A DNA stretch of 64,000 bases from VRUE01 sp963697805. GTDB lineage: Bacteria > Actinomycetota > Thermoleophilia > Solirubrobacterales > 70-9. Shown one piece after another: positions 8,507 through 17,900 of this stretch; within the stretch, counting starts at the first letter, position 1, and the number at the start of each line of letters is the position of its first letter. The translations under genes and the position numbers were made by a program. The stretch covers positions 620,001 to 684,000 of the forward strand of contig CAVOPB010000002.1 of NCBI GenBank assembly GCA_963697805.1. Reading direction: 5' to 3'. The notes below the pieces were generated by a model, which was not told the DNA's origin, did no database searches, and worked only from the letters and a program-made list of their open reading frames with translations.

Positions 8507-9856
8507 GTGCACAACTGCTGCAACAACTACACCCGGTCCCAGCTCCTGCGCTCGGCAGCCGCCGAGGCCGGCAAGGGCCTGCCGGCGATCGAGCCGGGGA
8601 TGCCGACCCCGGCCGGGACCGGGCTCTCGCGCCGCAGCTTCCTCTCCTGGAGCGCCGGCCTCGCGCTCTCCGTCTACGGTGCCTCGAAGATCCCGCTGGC
8701 GGCGTTCGAAGAGGGGATCGCGCAGGCGGCCCAGGGGGACAAGATCCTCGTCTCGGTCTTCTTCGACGGGGGCATCGACGCCCTTAGCGTGCTGGCGCCG
8801 GTCGGCGACCCCCGCTACTCGCAGCTGCGGCCCAACCTCGCGCTCGCGCCCGAAGCCGGGACCGAATTCACCGAGGACAACCGCCTGCGCTGGCACCCGG
8901 CCGCCGAAGCGTTGGCGACCCTCCACGGAGAGGGGAAGGTCAGCGCCTTCCCCGCGATCGGGTACGAACACCCCGACCAGTCCCATTTCACCTCGCGTCA
9001 TTACTACGAGATCGGCGAGCTCGAGATCGGGTTCCGCACCGGCTGGCTCGGCCGCTATCTCGACCAGGTCGGAACCGACGACAACCCGTTGCAGGGACTC
9101 TCGATGGACGGCCGGCTCTCGCCGATGATCGCCACCGCCGACAAGCCGGTCGCGGCGATCGACAGTGTCGACGGCTACGACCTCTGGTCCTCGGTCGGCG
9201 ACCCGATCAACGGCGAGATGTTCAAGAGCTTCGGCAAGTTCGGCTCGCTCCCGGTCGATTCGCCCGGCCTCGGCCAGGTGCGGCGGGCGACCACCCAGAC
9301 CGAGAAGCTGCGCCAGGACCTCGGCGGCGTCGGCGACTTCACCAGCCCCGTCACCTACCCGGACAACTACTTCTCCCACAAGCTGGCCGGCCTCGCCGCC
9401 TACATCGGGCTCGGCCTGCCGCTGAACGTGGTGACGATCAGCGCCGCGGGCGGCTACGACACCCACGCCGACCAGGCTGCTGACCTCGACCGCAACCTGC
9501 GCGAGACCTGCGAGGGCCTGCTCGCCTTCCAGCGCGACCTCGAGGCGCGGGGGCTGGCCGATCGGGTTCTGGTCGAGATGTGGAGCGAGTTCGGCCGCCG
9601 GCCCGAGGAGAACGGGTCCGTCGGGACCGACCACGGCGCCGCCGGTTGCGCCTTCGTGATCGGGTCGAAAGCCAAGGGCGAGATGGTCGGCGAATTCCCC
9701 GGCCTGGCGACCCTCGACCCTCAGGACAACGTCCGCTCGACGAGCGACTTCCGGGGGATGTACTGCTCGCTGCTCGAGGAATGGCTCGGCCACGACGCGG
9801 CCTCGGTCATCCCCGGCGCCTCCGGGTTCGCCAGGCCGACCCTGGTGAAGGCTTGA
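8507..9856 (+). CDS. DUF1501 family protein with Tat signal
   Basis: 449 residues from GTG 8507, chosen because GAAGGAG lies 6 bases upstream at 8494-8500. The N terminus has a twin-arginine signal (LSRRSFLSWSAGLALSVYGAS, RR near residue 43), so the folded protein is exported by Tat. DUF1501 features follow: VSVFFDGGIDALSVLAPVGDP, the Ser/His region YEHPDQSHFTSRHYYE, GGYDTHADQ and VEMWSEFGRRPEENGSVGTDHG. The family is related to sulfatase/alkaline phosphatase folds, but its substrate is unknown. The Cys-rich start (MHNCCNNYTR) is common in this group. Cotranscribed with DUF1800 upstream and overlapping the cupredoxin gene downstream. Confidence 0.87.
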   Translation: MHNCCNNYTRSQLLRSAAAEAGKGLPAIEPGMPTPAGTGLSRRSFLSWSAGLALSVYGASKIPLAAFEEGIAQAAQGDKILVSVFFDGGIDALSVLAPVGDPRYSQLRPNLALAPEAGTEFTEDNRLRWHPAAEALATLHGEGKVSAFPAIGYEHPDQSHFTSRHYYEIGELEIGFRTGWLGRYLDQVGTDDNPLQGLSMDGRLSPMIATADKPVAAIDSVDGYDLWSSVGDPINGEMFKSFGKFGSLPVDSPGLGQVRRATTQTEKLRQDLGGVGDFTSPVTYPDNYFSHKLAGLAAYIGLGLPLNVVTISAAGGYDTHADQAADLDRNLRETCEGLLAFQRDLEARGLADRVLVEMWSEFGRRPEENGSVGTDHGAAGCAFVIGSKAKGEMVGEFPGLATLDPQDNVRSTSDFRGMYCSLLEEWLGHDAASVIPGASGFARPTLVKA

Positions 9857-10434
9857 GGCGTGCGGCGACGGCGCTCGGCGCGGCGACACTGATCGCCCTG
9901 ATCGTCGCCCCGGCTCCCGGCTCGGCGAGCCGCGGCGAAGCCCGCGCCTCCGCCGGGTGCTCCCCGAAGCGCCACACCAAGCGCGTCGTCAAGCACGTAA
10001 GGCGCCACGGGAAGATCCGCCGCGTGGTGCGGGTCAGGCACTGGTGGACATGCCGGCACCCCGCTGGGCCGCCCGAGCTCGGGGCGGCGACCCCGCAGGT
10101 CCCGGGCCCGGGCTCGCAATCACCGACCGAACCGGTGCCGACCCTCGGCCACCTGAGCGTCAAATCGGTGGAGTACAAATACACGCTCTCGCGCCCCAGC
10201 CTGACCGCCGGAGAAGTGCAGGTCGAGCTCAACAATCAGGGCGAAGACCCGCACAATCTCAATCTCCAACTCGCCAACGGCCAGGGGCCGGAATACGGCT
10301 TTCCCGAAACGGATTCGCAGAAACGGGAGGTCGAGCGCTTCACGCTGCCCGCCGGCACCTACCGGCTCTGGTGCAGCATTCCCGGTCACGAGGAACTTGG
10401 GATGAAGGCGACGCTCTCCGTCGTCGCTCCCTGA
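9853..10434 (+). CDS. exported cupredoxin (plastocyanin-like) domain protein
   Basis: 193 residues if translation starts at TTG 9853, which overlaps the DUF1501 stop (TTGA). No ATG or GTG lies in frame before the signal peptide (ATLIALIVAPAPGSASRG). A very basic spacer follows (KRHTKRVVKHVRRHGKIRRV), then a Pro-rich linker and, from about residue 100, a cupredoxin domain. Type-1 copper ligands are visible: His in EDPHNLNL, then WCSIPGHEELGM, giving Cys-x4-His-x4-Met. It is therefore likely a periplasmic or wall-associated copper electron carrier. Its place as third gene after DUF1800/DUF1501 suggests it serves the same exported process. Start is inferred; the domain call is strong. Confidence 0.8.
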   Translation: MRRAATALGAATLIALIVAPAPGSASRGEARASAGCSPKRHTKRVVKHVRRHGKIRRVVRVRHWWTCRHPAGPPELGAATPQVPGPGSQSPTEPVPTLGHLSVKSVEYKYTLSRPSLTAGEVQVELNNQGEDPHNLNLQLANGQGPEYGFPETDSQKREVERFTLPAGTYRLWCSIPGHEELGMKATLSVVAP

Positions 10435-10441
10435 GGGCGCC

Positions 10442-11167
10442 TCAGCGTCTCGGGCCGGCCTCGCAGGCCTCCGAGCGCCCCCAGCCCGGCAGTCCGTCGC
10501 AGTGGTCGTAGCCCCCGCCGCCGTAGAGCCGATCCGGGCTCGGGCCGCCGAAGAGACGGTCGTCGCCGCCTTCGCCGTGGCAGCCGTCCTCGCCAGGGCC
10601 CATGTGGCAGATGTCGCGGCCGGGGCCGCCCCAGCAGCCGTCGCTGCCGGCGCCTGTCTGGCAGTAGTCGTTGCCGGCCCCGCCGACGCAGTCGCTGTTC
10701 TCGTTGCCGGTGATGCAGATGTCGCGGTTGGCGCCGCCGAGGCAGCGATTGCGCACCGAGCCTTCGGAGTAGCAGGTGTCGGACTCGCCGTTGCCGATGA
10801 ACTTGTCGGAGCCGTCGCCGAGGTAGGCGGTGAGCGGAACCGGGAGTCGGTTCAGGACCCTGACCATGTCGCTCGCGGGCCCCGTCCGCACGACGATCGA
10901 GCCGACACCGCGGAGTGGGCAGGAGGCGGCCATGCGATAGCTGGTGAAGTGGCATCCGCGGGGATGGGCACCCGCCATCAGGCCCTCGACGACCAACCGC
11001 TTGCCCTTGACCTGGAGCTCCAGGCCCGAGCCGGAGTGGGCGCCATGGATGACGATCTGCCCCTCCGGCGCCGCGCTGCCGGCGAGGGCAAGGACCAGCG
11101 CGATCGCGATTGCGACGAGTGCGGCGACCGCGCGCGGCCGGCTTTCGACCCCTGTCAGCAGCTGCAT
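10442..11167 (-). CDS. secreted protein with RTX-like (hemolysin-type) Gly/Asp repeats rich in cysteine
   Basis: 241 residues with a signal peptide (AVAALVAIAIALVLALAGSAAP). Residues 35-115 form a small beta domain (IVIHGAHSGSGLELQVKGKR). From about 120 onward the chain repeats GNGESDTC, GGANRDIC, TGNENSDC, GGAGNDYC, TGAGSDGC, GGPGRDIC, MGPGEDGC, GEGGDDRLFGG. These are nonapeptide calcium-binding coils of the hemolysin type, but with a Cys after nearly every turn. That suggests a disulfide-stabilised beta roll. Extracellular or surface location is expected. It converges on the cupredoxin gene, 7 bases apart. Confidence 0.75.
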   Translation of the reverse strand: MQLLTGVESRPRAVAALVAIAIALVLALAGSAAPEGQIVIHGAHSGSGLELQVKGKRLVVEGLMAGAHPRGCHFTSYRMAASCPLRGVGSIVVRTGPASDMVRVLNRLPVPLTAYLGDGSDKFIGNGESDTCYSEGSVRNRCLGGANRDICITGNENSDCVGGAGNDYCQTGAGSDGCWGGPGRDICHMGPGEDGCHGEGGDDRLFGGPSPDRLYGGGGYDHCDGLPGWGRSEACEAGPRR

Positions 11168-11213
11168 ACCGAGAATTACGGAGAGGGTAAATGGTCGGGC
11201 GGGTGGACGACCA

Positions 11214-11230
11214 CCGGATCAGGGATCCGG
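11214..11230. promoter_or_regulatory. 7-bp perfect dyad CCGGATC-AGG-GATCCGG
   Basis: A perfect inverted repeat (CCGGATC, spacer AGG, GATCCGG) lies in the 246-base gap between the RTX-like gene on the minus strand and the secreted-protein operon on the plus strand. It sits 47 bases from the minus-strand start and about 50 upstream of the proposed plus-strand -35. This placement suits an operator. No regulator can be named. Confidence 0.25.
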
Positions 11231-11281
11231 CATCAGCGATGCAGTCTCGGGTAAGCGTCCAATGTTTTTGGATACGAGTGC

Positions 11282-11310
11282 TTGCACTTCTCGAAATGAT
11301 GATCTAGTGT
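11282..11310 (+). promoter_or_regulatory. candidate sigma-A promoter for the secreted-protein operon
   Basis: TTGCAC at 11282-11287 and TAGTGT at 11305-11310 are separated by 17 bases and lie about 105 bases before the GTG start at 11414. The stretch 11255-11310 is richer in A/T than its surroundings. The -10 is weak, so this is a reasonable but unproven promoter. Confidence 0.35.
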
Positions 11311-11413
11311 CGCCTTGCTCGCCGGGGAGGCGGGCAGGGGTTGGGAGACGTTGGCCGTGGGACGGCTGACTGGGATCTCCACCCGGAACCACGGGGAAAG
11401 GGAGAGAGCAACG

Positions 11414-14400
11414 GTGAGACGTCGCGCGAAGGATTCGTTCGTGGGATCGAGCAATCGGCCATACGCAGGCCGCGACCTTCGAGGAGCTTTCGCCCGCCGC
11501 GCCGTAACCGTGGACATCGACGGCACCGGTGCGCCCTCGATCCGATTCGCCGCGGCGGCGATCGCGCTTCTGATGACACTCGTGCTGGCTGCCGCGCTGG
11601 CCACCCCGGCGGCCCACGCGGCCGAAGAAGAAGGAACACCGCAGTTCGTCACGCTCGGCGAACTCGGAAAAGTGAACCCGGAAGACGCCGCTGTGATGCC
11701 GCCCGGCGAATGGCGGTACATCAACGGCCTCGACGTCAACTGGAAAACGGGCAACGTCTACGCGCTGGACCCGAATATGAGCCGGGTCCAGGTCTTCAAC
11801 AGCAACGGGGAATTCCTCTTCGCCTTCGGCTCTGAAGGTGAAGGCGCCGGCCAGTTCGGCAAATACTCGAGCCAGGGGCTATCGATCGACCAGGAAACGG
11901 GCGACGTATACGTCGGCGAGGCCGGCGGCCCGTTCTCGAACAGCAGGGTCTCGAAGTTCAAAGAAAACGGCGAATTCATCCTCACCTTCGGAAAAGAAGT
12001 CAATGCAACGACCGAAGGGGATATCTGCACCGCGGCCTCGGGCGACGAATGCCGCCACGGCAACACCCACGAAGGCGGCAACCAGCACGACGGCGAGATC
12101 TCCCAGGGCGCCGCGCCGATCGTCAACCAGCTCACCCATGCGGTGCTGGTGCCGCTGCCGGGTCCCGGCAGGGTCCAGGAATTCTCGTCGGGCGGCGCCT
12201 TCATCCAGTCGTTCCCGACCGAAAAAGTCGGGGAATTCATCCAGGCGAACGGTGAATTCCTCTACGGCCGCAGCACCAGTGGCCCACTGCTGAAATGGAC
12301 CAGCACCGGGACCCTGACGGGCCTCTTCTCGCCCGGCTTCGGCCCCGAAGGCGACTTCACTGTCAACCAGATCTACATCGCCCCGGGGACCGACGCGCCG
12401 ACCGAAAGCAGGCTCTTCTCCTCGATGTTCGACCTGGCACACGGCTACACCGCGATCGGCGAGTGGACTCTGGGCGGTGAACTGGTCCAGGAGCACGCCC
12501 CCGGTCTCGGCGGCGGCGGCCAGATCTACGTCGCCGTCGACCCGGTCAACCACAAGATCTACGCGACCAACGGCTACCCCGACGGCCGCCTCTTCGTCCT
12601 CGGCAAACCGGTGACGCTGCCGAAAGCGACGATCCAACCGGTCACCAATCTGACCGACAACAGCGCGACCCTGCACGGCCTCGTCAACCCGGAAGGGTCA
12701 CCCTTCTCCACCGGTTACCACTTCGAGTACCGGCGGGACGTCGACTCGAAGTTCATCAACGTCCCGCACAACGAAGGGGGCTTCCCGGCCGACATCGACG
12801 TCGGCGGCGGCACCTCCGACGTCCCGGCGGAAGTCGGCATCGAAGGCCTCGAGCCGAACACCCTCTACCACGCCCGCCTCGTCGCCAATCGCAAGGAAGG
12901 CGGCGGCACCGGGATCTCCGAAGACCTGACCTTCACGACGAAACCGGTCCCACCCGTGCTCTCGCTGATCGCCGCAACGCATGTGACCGACACCCACGCG
13001 ACGCTGCAGGCGGCGATCGACGCGAAGCACGCGCCGACCAAGTACCACTTCGAGTACGGGACCACCAGCGCCTACGGGACGAGCCTCCCGGCCAACCTCG
13101 AAGGAGATGCCGGCAGCAAGCTCGGCCCGTCCGGGGTGTTCGAGCAGCTCGACGGCCTTCTGCCCGGCACGACCTACCACTTCAAGGTGGTGGCGACGAA
13201 CGTCGGCGGGACGGTGGAAGGCGAAGACCTGACTTTCCATACCTACAGCAGCGCCGAACTCGTCTGGCCGGCGCGGGACCTCGAGATGGTCAACAACCCC
13301 GACAAGGGAAACCAGAACGCGTTCCCCGCCCCCGGCATATGGAGAAACCCGATCTCCTACAGCGGCAACGAAGTGGCGTGGGGGACGTTCTCCGGAGCCC
13401 CGGGAAGCCCCAGCGGCTTCGCCGCGATCTTCCTCGCCAAACGCGATCCCGCGACGGGCTGGCACAGCCAGGCGATCGGGCCGAAAAGCGCCGAGGAAAT
13501 GATCGGAGGCGGCGACCTCTTCTACGCGGTCTCGGCGGCGTCCAAAGACTTCAGCACCTACGTGGTCGCTGCGGAAGCAGGTTTCTTCGACACAAACCAT
13601 CCCCATGTCTGGGTGAGGCTCACGCTGGACGGTGAACAGGAACTGATTCAGGACACAGGCGCCGAGTCCCTGTCGCGGGTCGCCGTGTCGGACGACGGCG
13701 AGCACATCGTCTACCAAACCCCCGAAGGCGAATTCATCGACCTTCATGACGGGGTCAAGGCAGAGATTCCGACCCCCAGCTGCGGCTTCGAAATCGAACA
13801 GAACGGCAACGTCGAAGGCGGCTATCCCTACCTGGCGACCAAAGACTTCTCGCGGTTCTTCGTCCACAGCAACGGCAACGACGCCAGCTGCGAAAGCCCA
13901 GGCGTCTACATGATCAACCGCCTCACCGGGACGATCTCGGAGATCGCGCCGGGGGGCCACTTCATCCGGACGAATCCGGACGGCACGGTCGTCATCTTCA
14001 CCCGGGCTGACGGTCCGGAAGGCAAAGACGTCAACTACTACAAGTGGACCGAAAGCGGCGGGGCGGAATGCCTCAGCTGCGGCCTCATCCCGGAACCGAA
14101 ATCACCGGAGGCCGCGGTGGTCTCGGATGACCTCTCGCACATCTACTTCATCATGCGACCGCCGGGCGGGAACTTCGAATTCCACAATGTGTTCGCGCTG
14201 AACGTCCAGGGCCACACGGTGAAACGGATCGCGGCGATCCGCTCGGAAGTCGGGGAGAACCCGATGGAAGTCACCCCCGACGGCAAGACGCTGATCTTCA
14301 TGAACATCCAGAACTACGTGGCGTCGGCCGACGACACCGGCGGGTCCGGTCAGCTGTATCGGTACGACGACGACACCGGCTACGTCGAATGTGTCTCATG

Positions 14401-14959
14401 CAGGGGAACCGCGGGGCCCCAGGATGGCGGCATCGGCGGTTCCTACGGCGTGCCGTTCAAGATGTCGGCGGACGGCAGCACCATCTCGTTCGTCACCGAT
14501 GTGGCACTGACCGTGGACGACATCAACGCACGGGTGGACGTCTACGAATGGCACAACGGCGTGACCCGCCTCGTGACCGACGGTGAATCCGAGTTCTCGC
14601 GGATCGGGTCCGATGCGCCCGGCCTCTGGGGCCTATCCGAAGACGGCCGCACCCTGCTGTTCGGCGAGGGTGGCGTTCCGATCACGGGCAATGAGATCGA
14701 CCATCTGACCAACGCCTATGCGGCGGTCGTCGGCGGACCCGGCTTCCCGCCGCCGAACCCGCCGGCGCATTGTGTCGAGGACAGCTGTCAGGGCCCGCTC
14801 CAGGCTCCGCCTGTGCTGGAGACCCAGGGAAGCGAAAAGTTCAGCGGCCCCGGCAACCCGGTGCCCAACCGCGGCCACAAGAAGGGCAAGAAGCGCGCCA
14901 AGCACAAGCACCGAAAGCGCCATAGGCATGGAAAGCACTCGACCCGCAGGCACGGCTGA
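11414..14959 (+). CDS. large exported protein: NHL repeats, fibronectin-like modules, WD40-like beta propeller, basic tail
   Basis: About 1181 residues from GTG 11414, preceded by AGGGAGAG. A later in-frame GTG at 11510 would shorten the N region. A hydrophobic export signal (AAAAIALLMTLVLAAALATP) follows. NHL-type blades come next (NGLDVNWKTGNVYALDPNMS, FAFGSEGEGAGQFG, DQETGDVYVGEAGG). Two modules of the NPEGSPFSTGYHFEYR / KYHFEYGTTSAYG type, seen in bacterial surface proteins, follow. The second half has PD40/WD40-like strands (LSRVAVSDDGEHIVYQTPEG, IRTNPDGTVVIFTRADG). The last 30 residues are almost all Lys/Arg/His/Gly. No catalytic motif is seen. The layout suggests a surface scaffold, with the basic tail perhaps binding the anionic wall. 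First gene of a five-gene run. Confidence 0.75.
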   Translation: MRRRAKDSFVGSSNRPYAGRDLRGAFARRAVTVDIDGTGAPSIRFAAAAIALLMTLVLAAALATPAAHAAEEEGTPQFVTLGELGKVNPEDAAVMPPGEWRYINGLDVNWKTGNVYALDPNMSRVQVFNSNGEFLFAFGSEGEGAGQFGKYSSQGLSIDQETGDVYVGEAGGPFSNSRVSKFKENGEFILTFGKEVNATTEGDICTAASGDECRHGNTHEGGNQHDGEISQGAAPIVNQLTHAVLVPLPGPGRVQEFSSGGAFIQSFPTEKVGEFIQANGEFLYGRSTSGPLLKWTSTGTLTGLFSPGFGPEGDFTVNQIYIAPGTDAPTESRLFSSMFDLAHGYTAIGEWTLGGELVQEHAPGLGGGGQIYVAVDPVNHKIYATNGYPDGRLFVLGKPVTLPKATIQPVTNLTDNSATLHGLVNPEGSPFSTGYHFEYRRDVDSKFINVPHNEGGFPADIDVGGGTSDVPAEVGIEGLEPNTLYHARLVANRKEGGGTGISEDLTFTTKPVPPVLSLIAATHVTDTHATLQAAIDAKHAPTKYHFEYGTTSAYGTSLPANLEGDAGSKLGPSGVFEQLDGLLPGTTYHFKVVATNVGGTVEGEDLTFHTYSSAELVWPARDLEMVNNPDKGNQNAFPAPGIWRNPISYSGNEVAWGTFSGAPGSPSGFAAIFLAKRDPATGWHSQAIGPKSAEEMIGGGDLFYAVSAASKDFSTYVVAAEAGFFDTNHPHVWVRLTLDGEQELIQDTGAESLSRVAVSDDGEHIVYQTPEGEFIDLHDGVKAEIPTPSCGFEIEQNGNVEGGYPYLATKDFSRFFVHSNGNDASCESPGVYMINRLTGTISEIAPGGHFIRTNPDGTVVIFTRADGPEGKDVNYYKWTESGGAECLSCGLIPEPKSPEAAVVSDDLSHIYFIMRPPGGNFEFHNVFALNVQGHTVKRIAAIRSEVGENPMEVTPDGKTLIFMNIQNYVASADDTGGSGQLYRYDDDTGYVECVSCRGTAGPQDGGIGGSYGVPFKMSADGSTISFVTDVALTVDDINARVDVYEWHNGVTRLVTDGESEFSRIGSDAPGLWGLSEDGRTLLFGEGGVPITGNEIDHLTNAYAAVVGGPGFPPPNPPAHCVEDSCQGPLQAPPVLETQGSEKFSGPGNPVPNRGHKKGKKRAKHKHRKRHRHGKHSTRRHG

Positions 14960-14974
14960 GGCGGAAGGGAGACG

Positions 14975-17900
14975 ATGACGATGAGCAACCACATCACCGC
15001 CGATCCCGTCCGCCGCTCGGCCCCGCGCATGCTCGGCCTGCTGACCGCGCTCGCCCTGCTGGCCGCGCTCCTCATGGCGCATGCCAGCCCAGCTGCCGCC
15101 GACGTCAAATGGGACATCAAGTCGACCTGGGGCGAAAGCGAATTGCGCCCCGGCACGACCGCGATGATGGCGATCACGGTCAGGAACGTCGGCACCAGCA
15201 CCGGATTCGGCGCGATCAAGGTCGTCGACCATCTGCCGCAGGGCGTGAGCGTGGACAAAGCGTTCGACGAGCAGGGCTGGATCTGCTTCGGGTCGACGAC
15301 GCTCACCTGCACGGCTCCGCTCGAATCCAAACCGTGGGAAGGGATCGGCGGGTCGCTCGGGAATGTCGTCGGCCGGATCCAGTTCACCGTGTCGGTCAGT
15401 CCCGACGCGTCGGGAGTCCACAACAATGTCGCGATCGTCTCCGGCGGAGGGGCGGAAAACTCCGACGTCGACCCGATTGTCATCGGTGACGGCGTCGGCC
15501 AGTTCGGTCTGATTCCCAGCAGCATCGAAGGCGATACCCACACGGTCGAGCGCCCCGATGTCGACGTCGAACATCAGGCCGGGTCGCATCCGTTCGAGCA
15601 GCGGGTCGACTTCGACCTCAATCAGATGTACGGGGAGAGCCCGACCGATCGCAATCCGGGCGACCCCTACACCAAGTCGATCGGCCGTGTGCGAACGGTG
15701 CGGACGATCCTCCCACGCGGGATGATCGGCAACGCCGAGGGCCTGCCCAAGTGCCGTGGAACGGACCTGCTTGCCGGGGGGTCCGAATTCTTCCAGACAG
15801 CCGGCTGCCCCGCCGACACCCAGGTCGGCTACTTGAAGGCCCAGCTCTCGAACGGGTTCTTCGACGGCGGCTGGGGCTTCCTCAACGAAGTTCCGCGTGT
15901 CGCGGTCTACAACCTCGTGCCTCCAAAAGGCGTCGCCGCCGATTTCGGCTTCAAAGTCGGGCAGATCTACATCGGTCACATCTACATCACCCTCGACCCG
16001 GCGCATGACTACGCCCTGAAAGCGACCGCGCCCTTCATCACCGACCTCGAGATCGTGCGCGGCGTGCAGCTCACTCTCTGGGGTGTCCCCGGCGACCCGG
16101 CGCACGATCGTTACCGGGCCTACAAGCCCACCTTCCTGCCCAACGGAGAAGTCGACGAAAAAGAACCCTTCGGCGCCCCGGTCGGGGGACCGTACCGGCC
16201 GTTCCTCGATCTGCCGATGGATTGCGGCGTCGACAACGGCCCGTTCATGGTGAGCGTCGACTCCTGGAACCATCCGGAACAGTTCACATCGCCGCTTCCC
16301 GGGCTGACCGACCTGAACGTCACCGGCTGCGACGACCCGCGAGTTCGCTTCAAACCGCAGATCAACCTGCAACCGACGTCACGCGATGCAGGCTCGCCGA
16401 CCGGGCTCGACGTGCATCTCGAAGTCCCACAGAGAAGCCAGGTGGTGGAACGCGCCGACGAACTGTATTCGGCCAGCGGCACGATCCACGGCGTCGACAC
16501 GCCGCCGATGAAGAAGGTCGTCGTCACCTTCCCGCCAGACATGACGATCTCGACCTCCGCGGCGCAGGGGCTCGGCGTCTGCAGCTCCGCTCAGCTCGCG
16601 TTGGGCACGAACAAACCGGTCACCTGTCCCGACAACTCGCAGTACGGGCAGCTGACCCTGCACACACCGATCCTGCCGCCGGACCAGCCGATGCGCGGCT
16701 TCATTTACATCGCCAAGAAGGGTGACAACCCCTACAACAATTTCCTCTCGATGTACTTCGTCATCCAGGAGCCCGACCGCGACCTGCTGATCAAGATCCC
16801 CGGCAAGATCGACCTCGACCCCGTCACCGGCCAGATCAAAGTGACGTTTGACGACCTGCCTCAGTTCCCGCTGTCCGACATGCAGCTGACGTTCAAGGGC
16901 GGCGTCCGCTCGGCGCTGGTCAACCCGCGTACGTGCGGGTCGAAGAAGATCACCGCGACCTTCTACTCATGGGCGGACCCGAGCACGCCGAACACGGTCT
17001 CGAGCGCGTACGACATCAACCACAAAGCCGACGGCACGCCCTGCGTGAACAGCCTCTCGGACCGGCCGTTCGACGTGCAGATGTCGGCCGGCACGGTCAA
17101 TCCCAATGCCGGCTCCTACAGCCCGTTCCTGTTCCGGATGACCCGCACCGACGATGACCAGGAGATCAGCCAGATCGGCACCGATATGCCGCCTGGCCTG
17201 ACCGCGAAGATCGCGGGGACGACGTTCTGCTCCGACGAAGCGATCGAGGCGGCGGCGAATCCGCTGCGGACGGGCATCATGGAGCGGGAAAACCCGTCCT
17301 GTCCGGACTCGAGCCTGATCGGCTCGACCGACGTCGGCTCCGGCGTCGGCGTCCCACTGAGCTTCTTCCCGGGGCGCCTCTATCTCGCCGGGCCGTATCG
17401 CGGGGCGCCACTCTCGTTCGTCGTTGTCACGCCTGCGATGCCCGGCCCGTATGACCTCGGCGTGATCGTTGTGCGGACGGCGGTCAAGGTCGATCCCGAA
17501 TCGACTGCGATCCACGTCCTCTCGGATCCGTTCCCGCAGATCTATCAGGGGATACCGGTGCGCATCCGCGACATCAGGCTGAAAATCGATAGGCCCGGAA
17601 CGATGAGAAACCCGACCAACTGCAACCCGATGTCGATCCACGCGCATCTGACTGGCGCCGGCGGCGATGTGAACACAACCGCCGACGACACCGCATCGGA
17701 GATCACCGGGCCCTTCCAGGTCGCCAACTGCTCCCGGCTTGGCTTCCACCCGAAGCTGGGCTTCCGCCTCAAGGGCGGCACCGGCAGAAGTGACCATCCG
17801 AGCCTCGCCGCGACTCTCACGACCCGTGAAGGCGACGCGAACATGAAACGGGTCTCGGTGACGCTGCCGCACTCGGTGTTCCTCGATCAGGCGCACATCC

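Noticed and set aside
12698..13960. Long open frame opposite the large NHL protein gene, and many similar long frames on the strand opposite real genes
   Set aside because: High GC makes the opposite strand open for long distances; products are Arg/Asp/Gly-rich with no domain or ribosome site.
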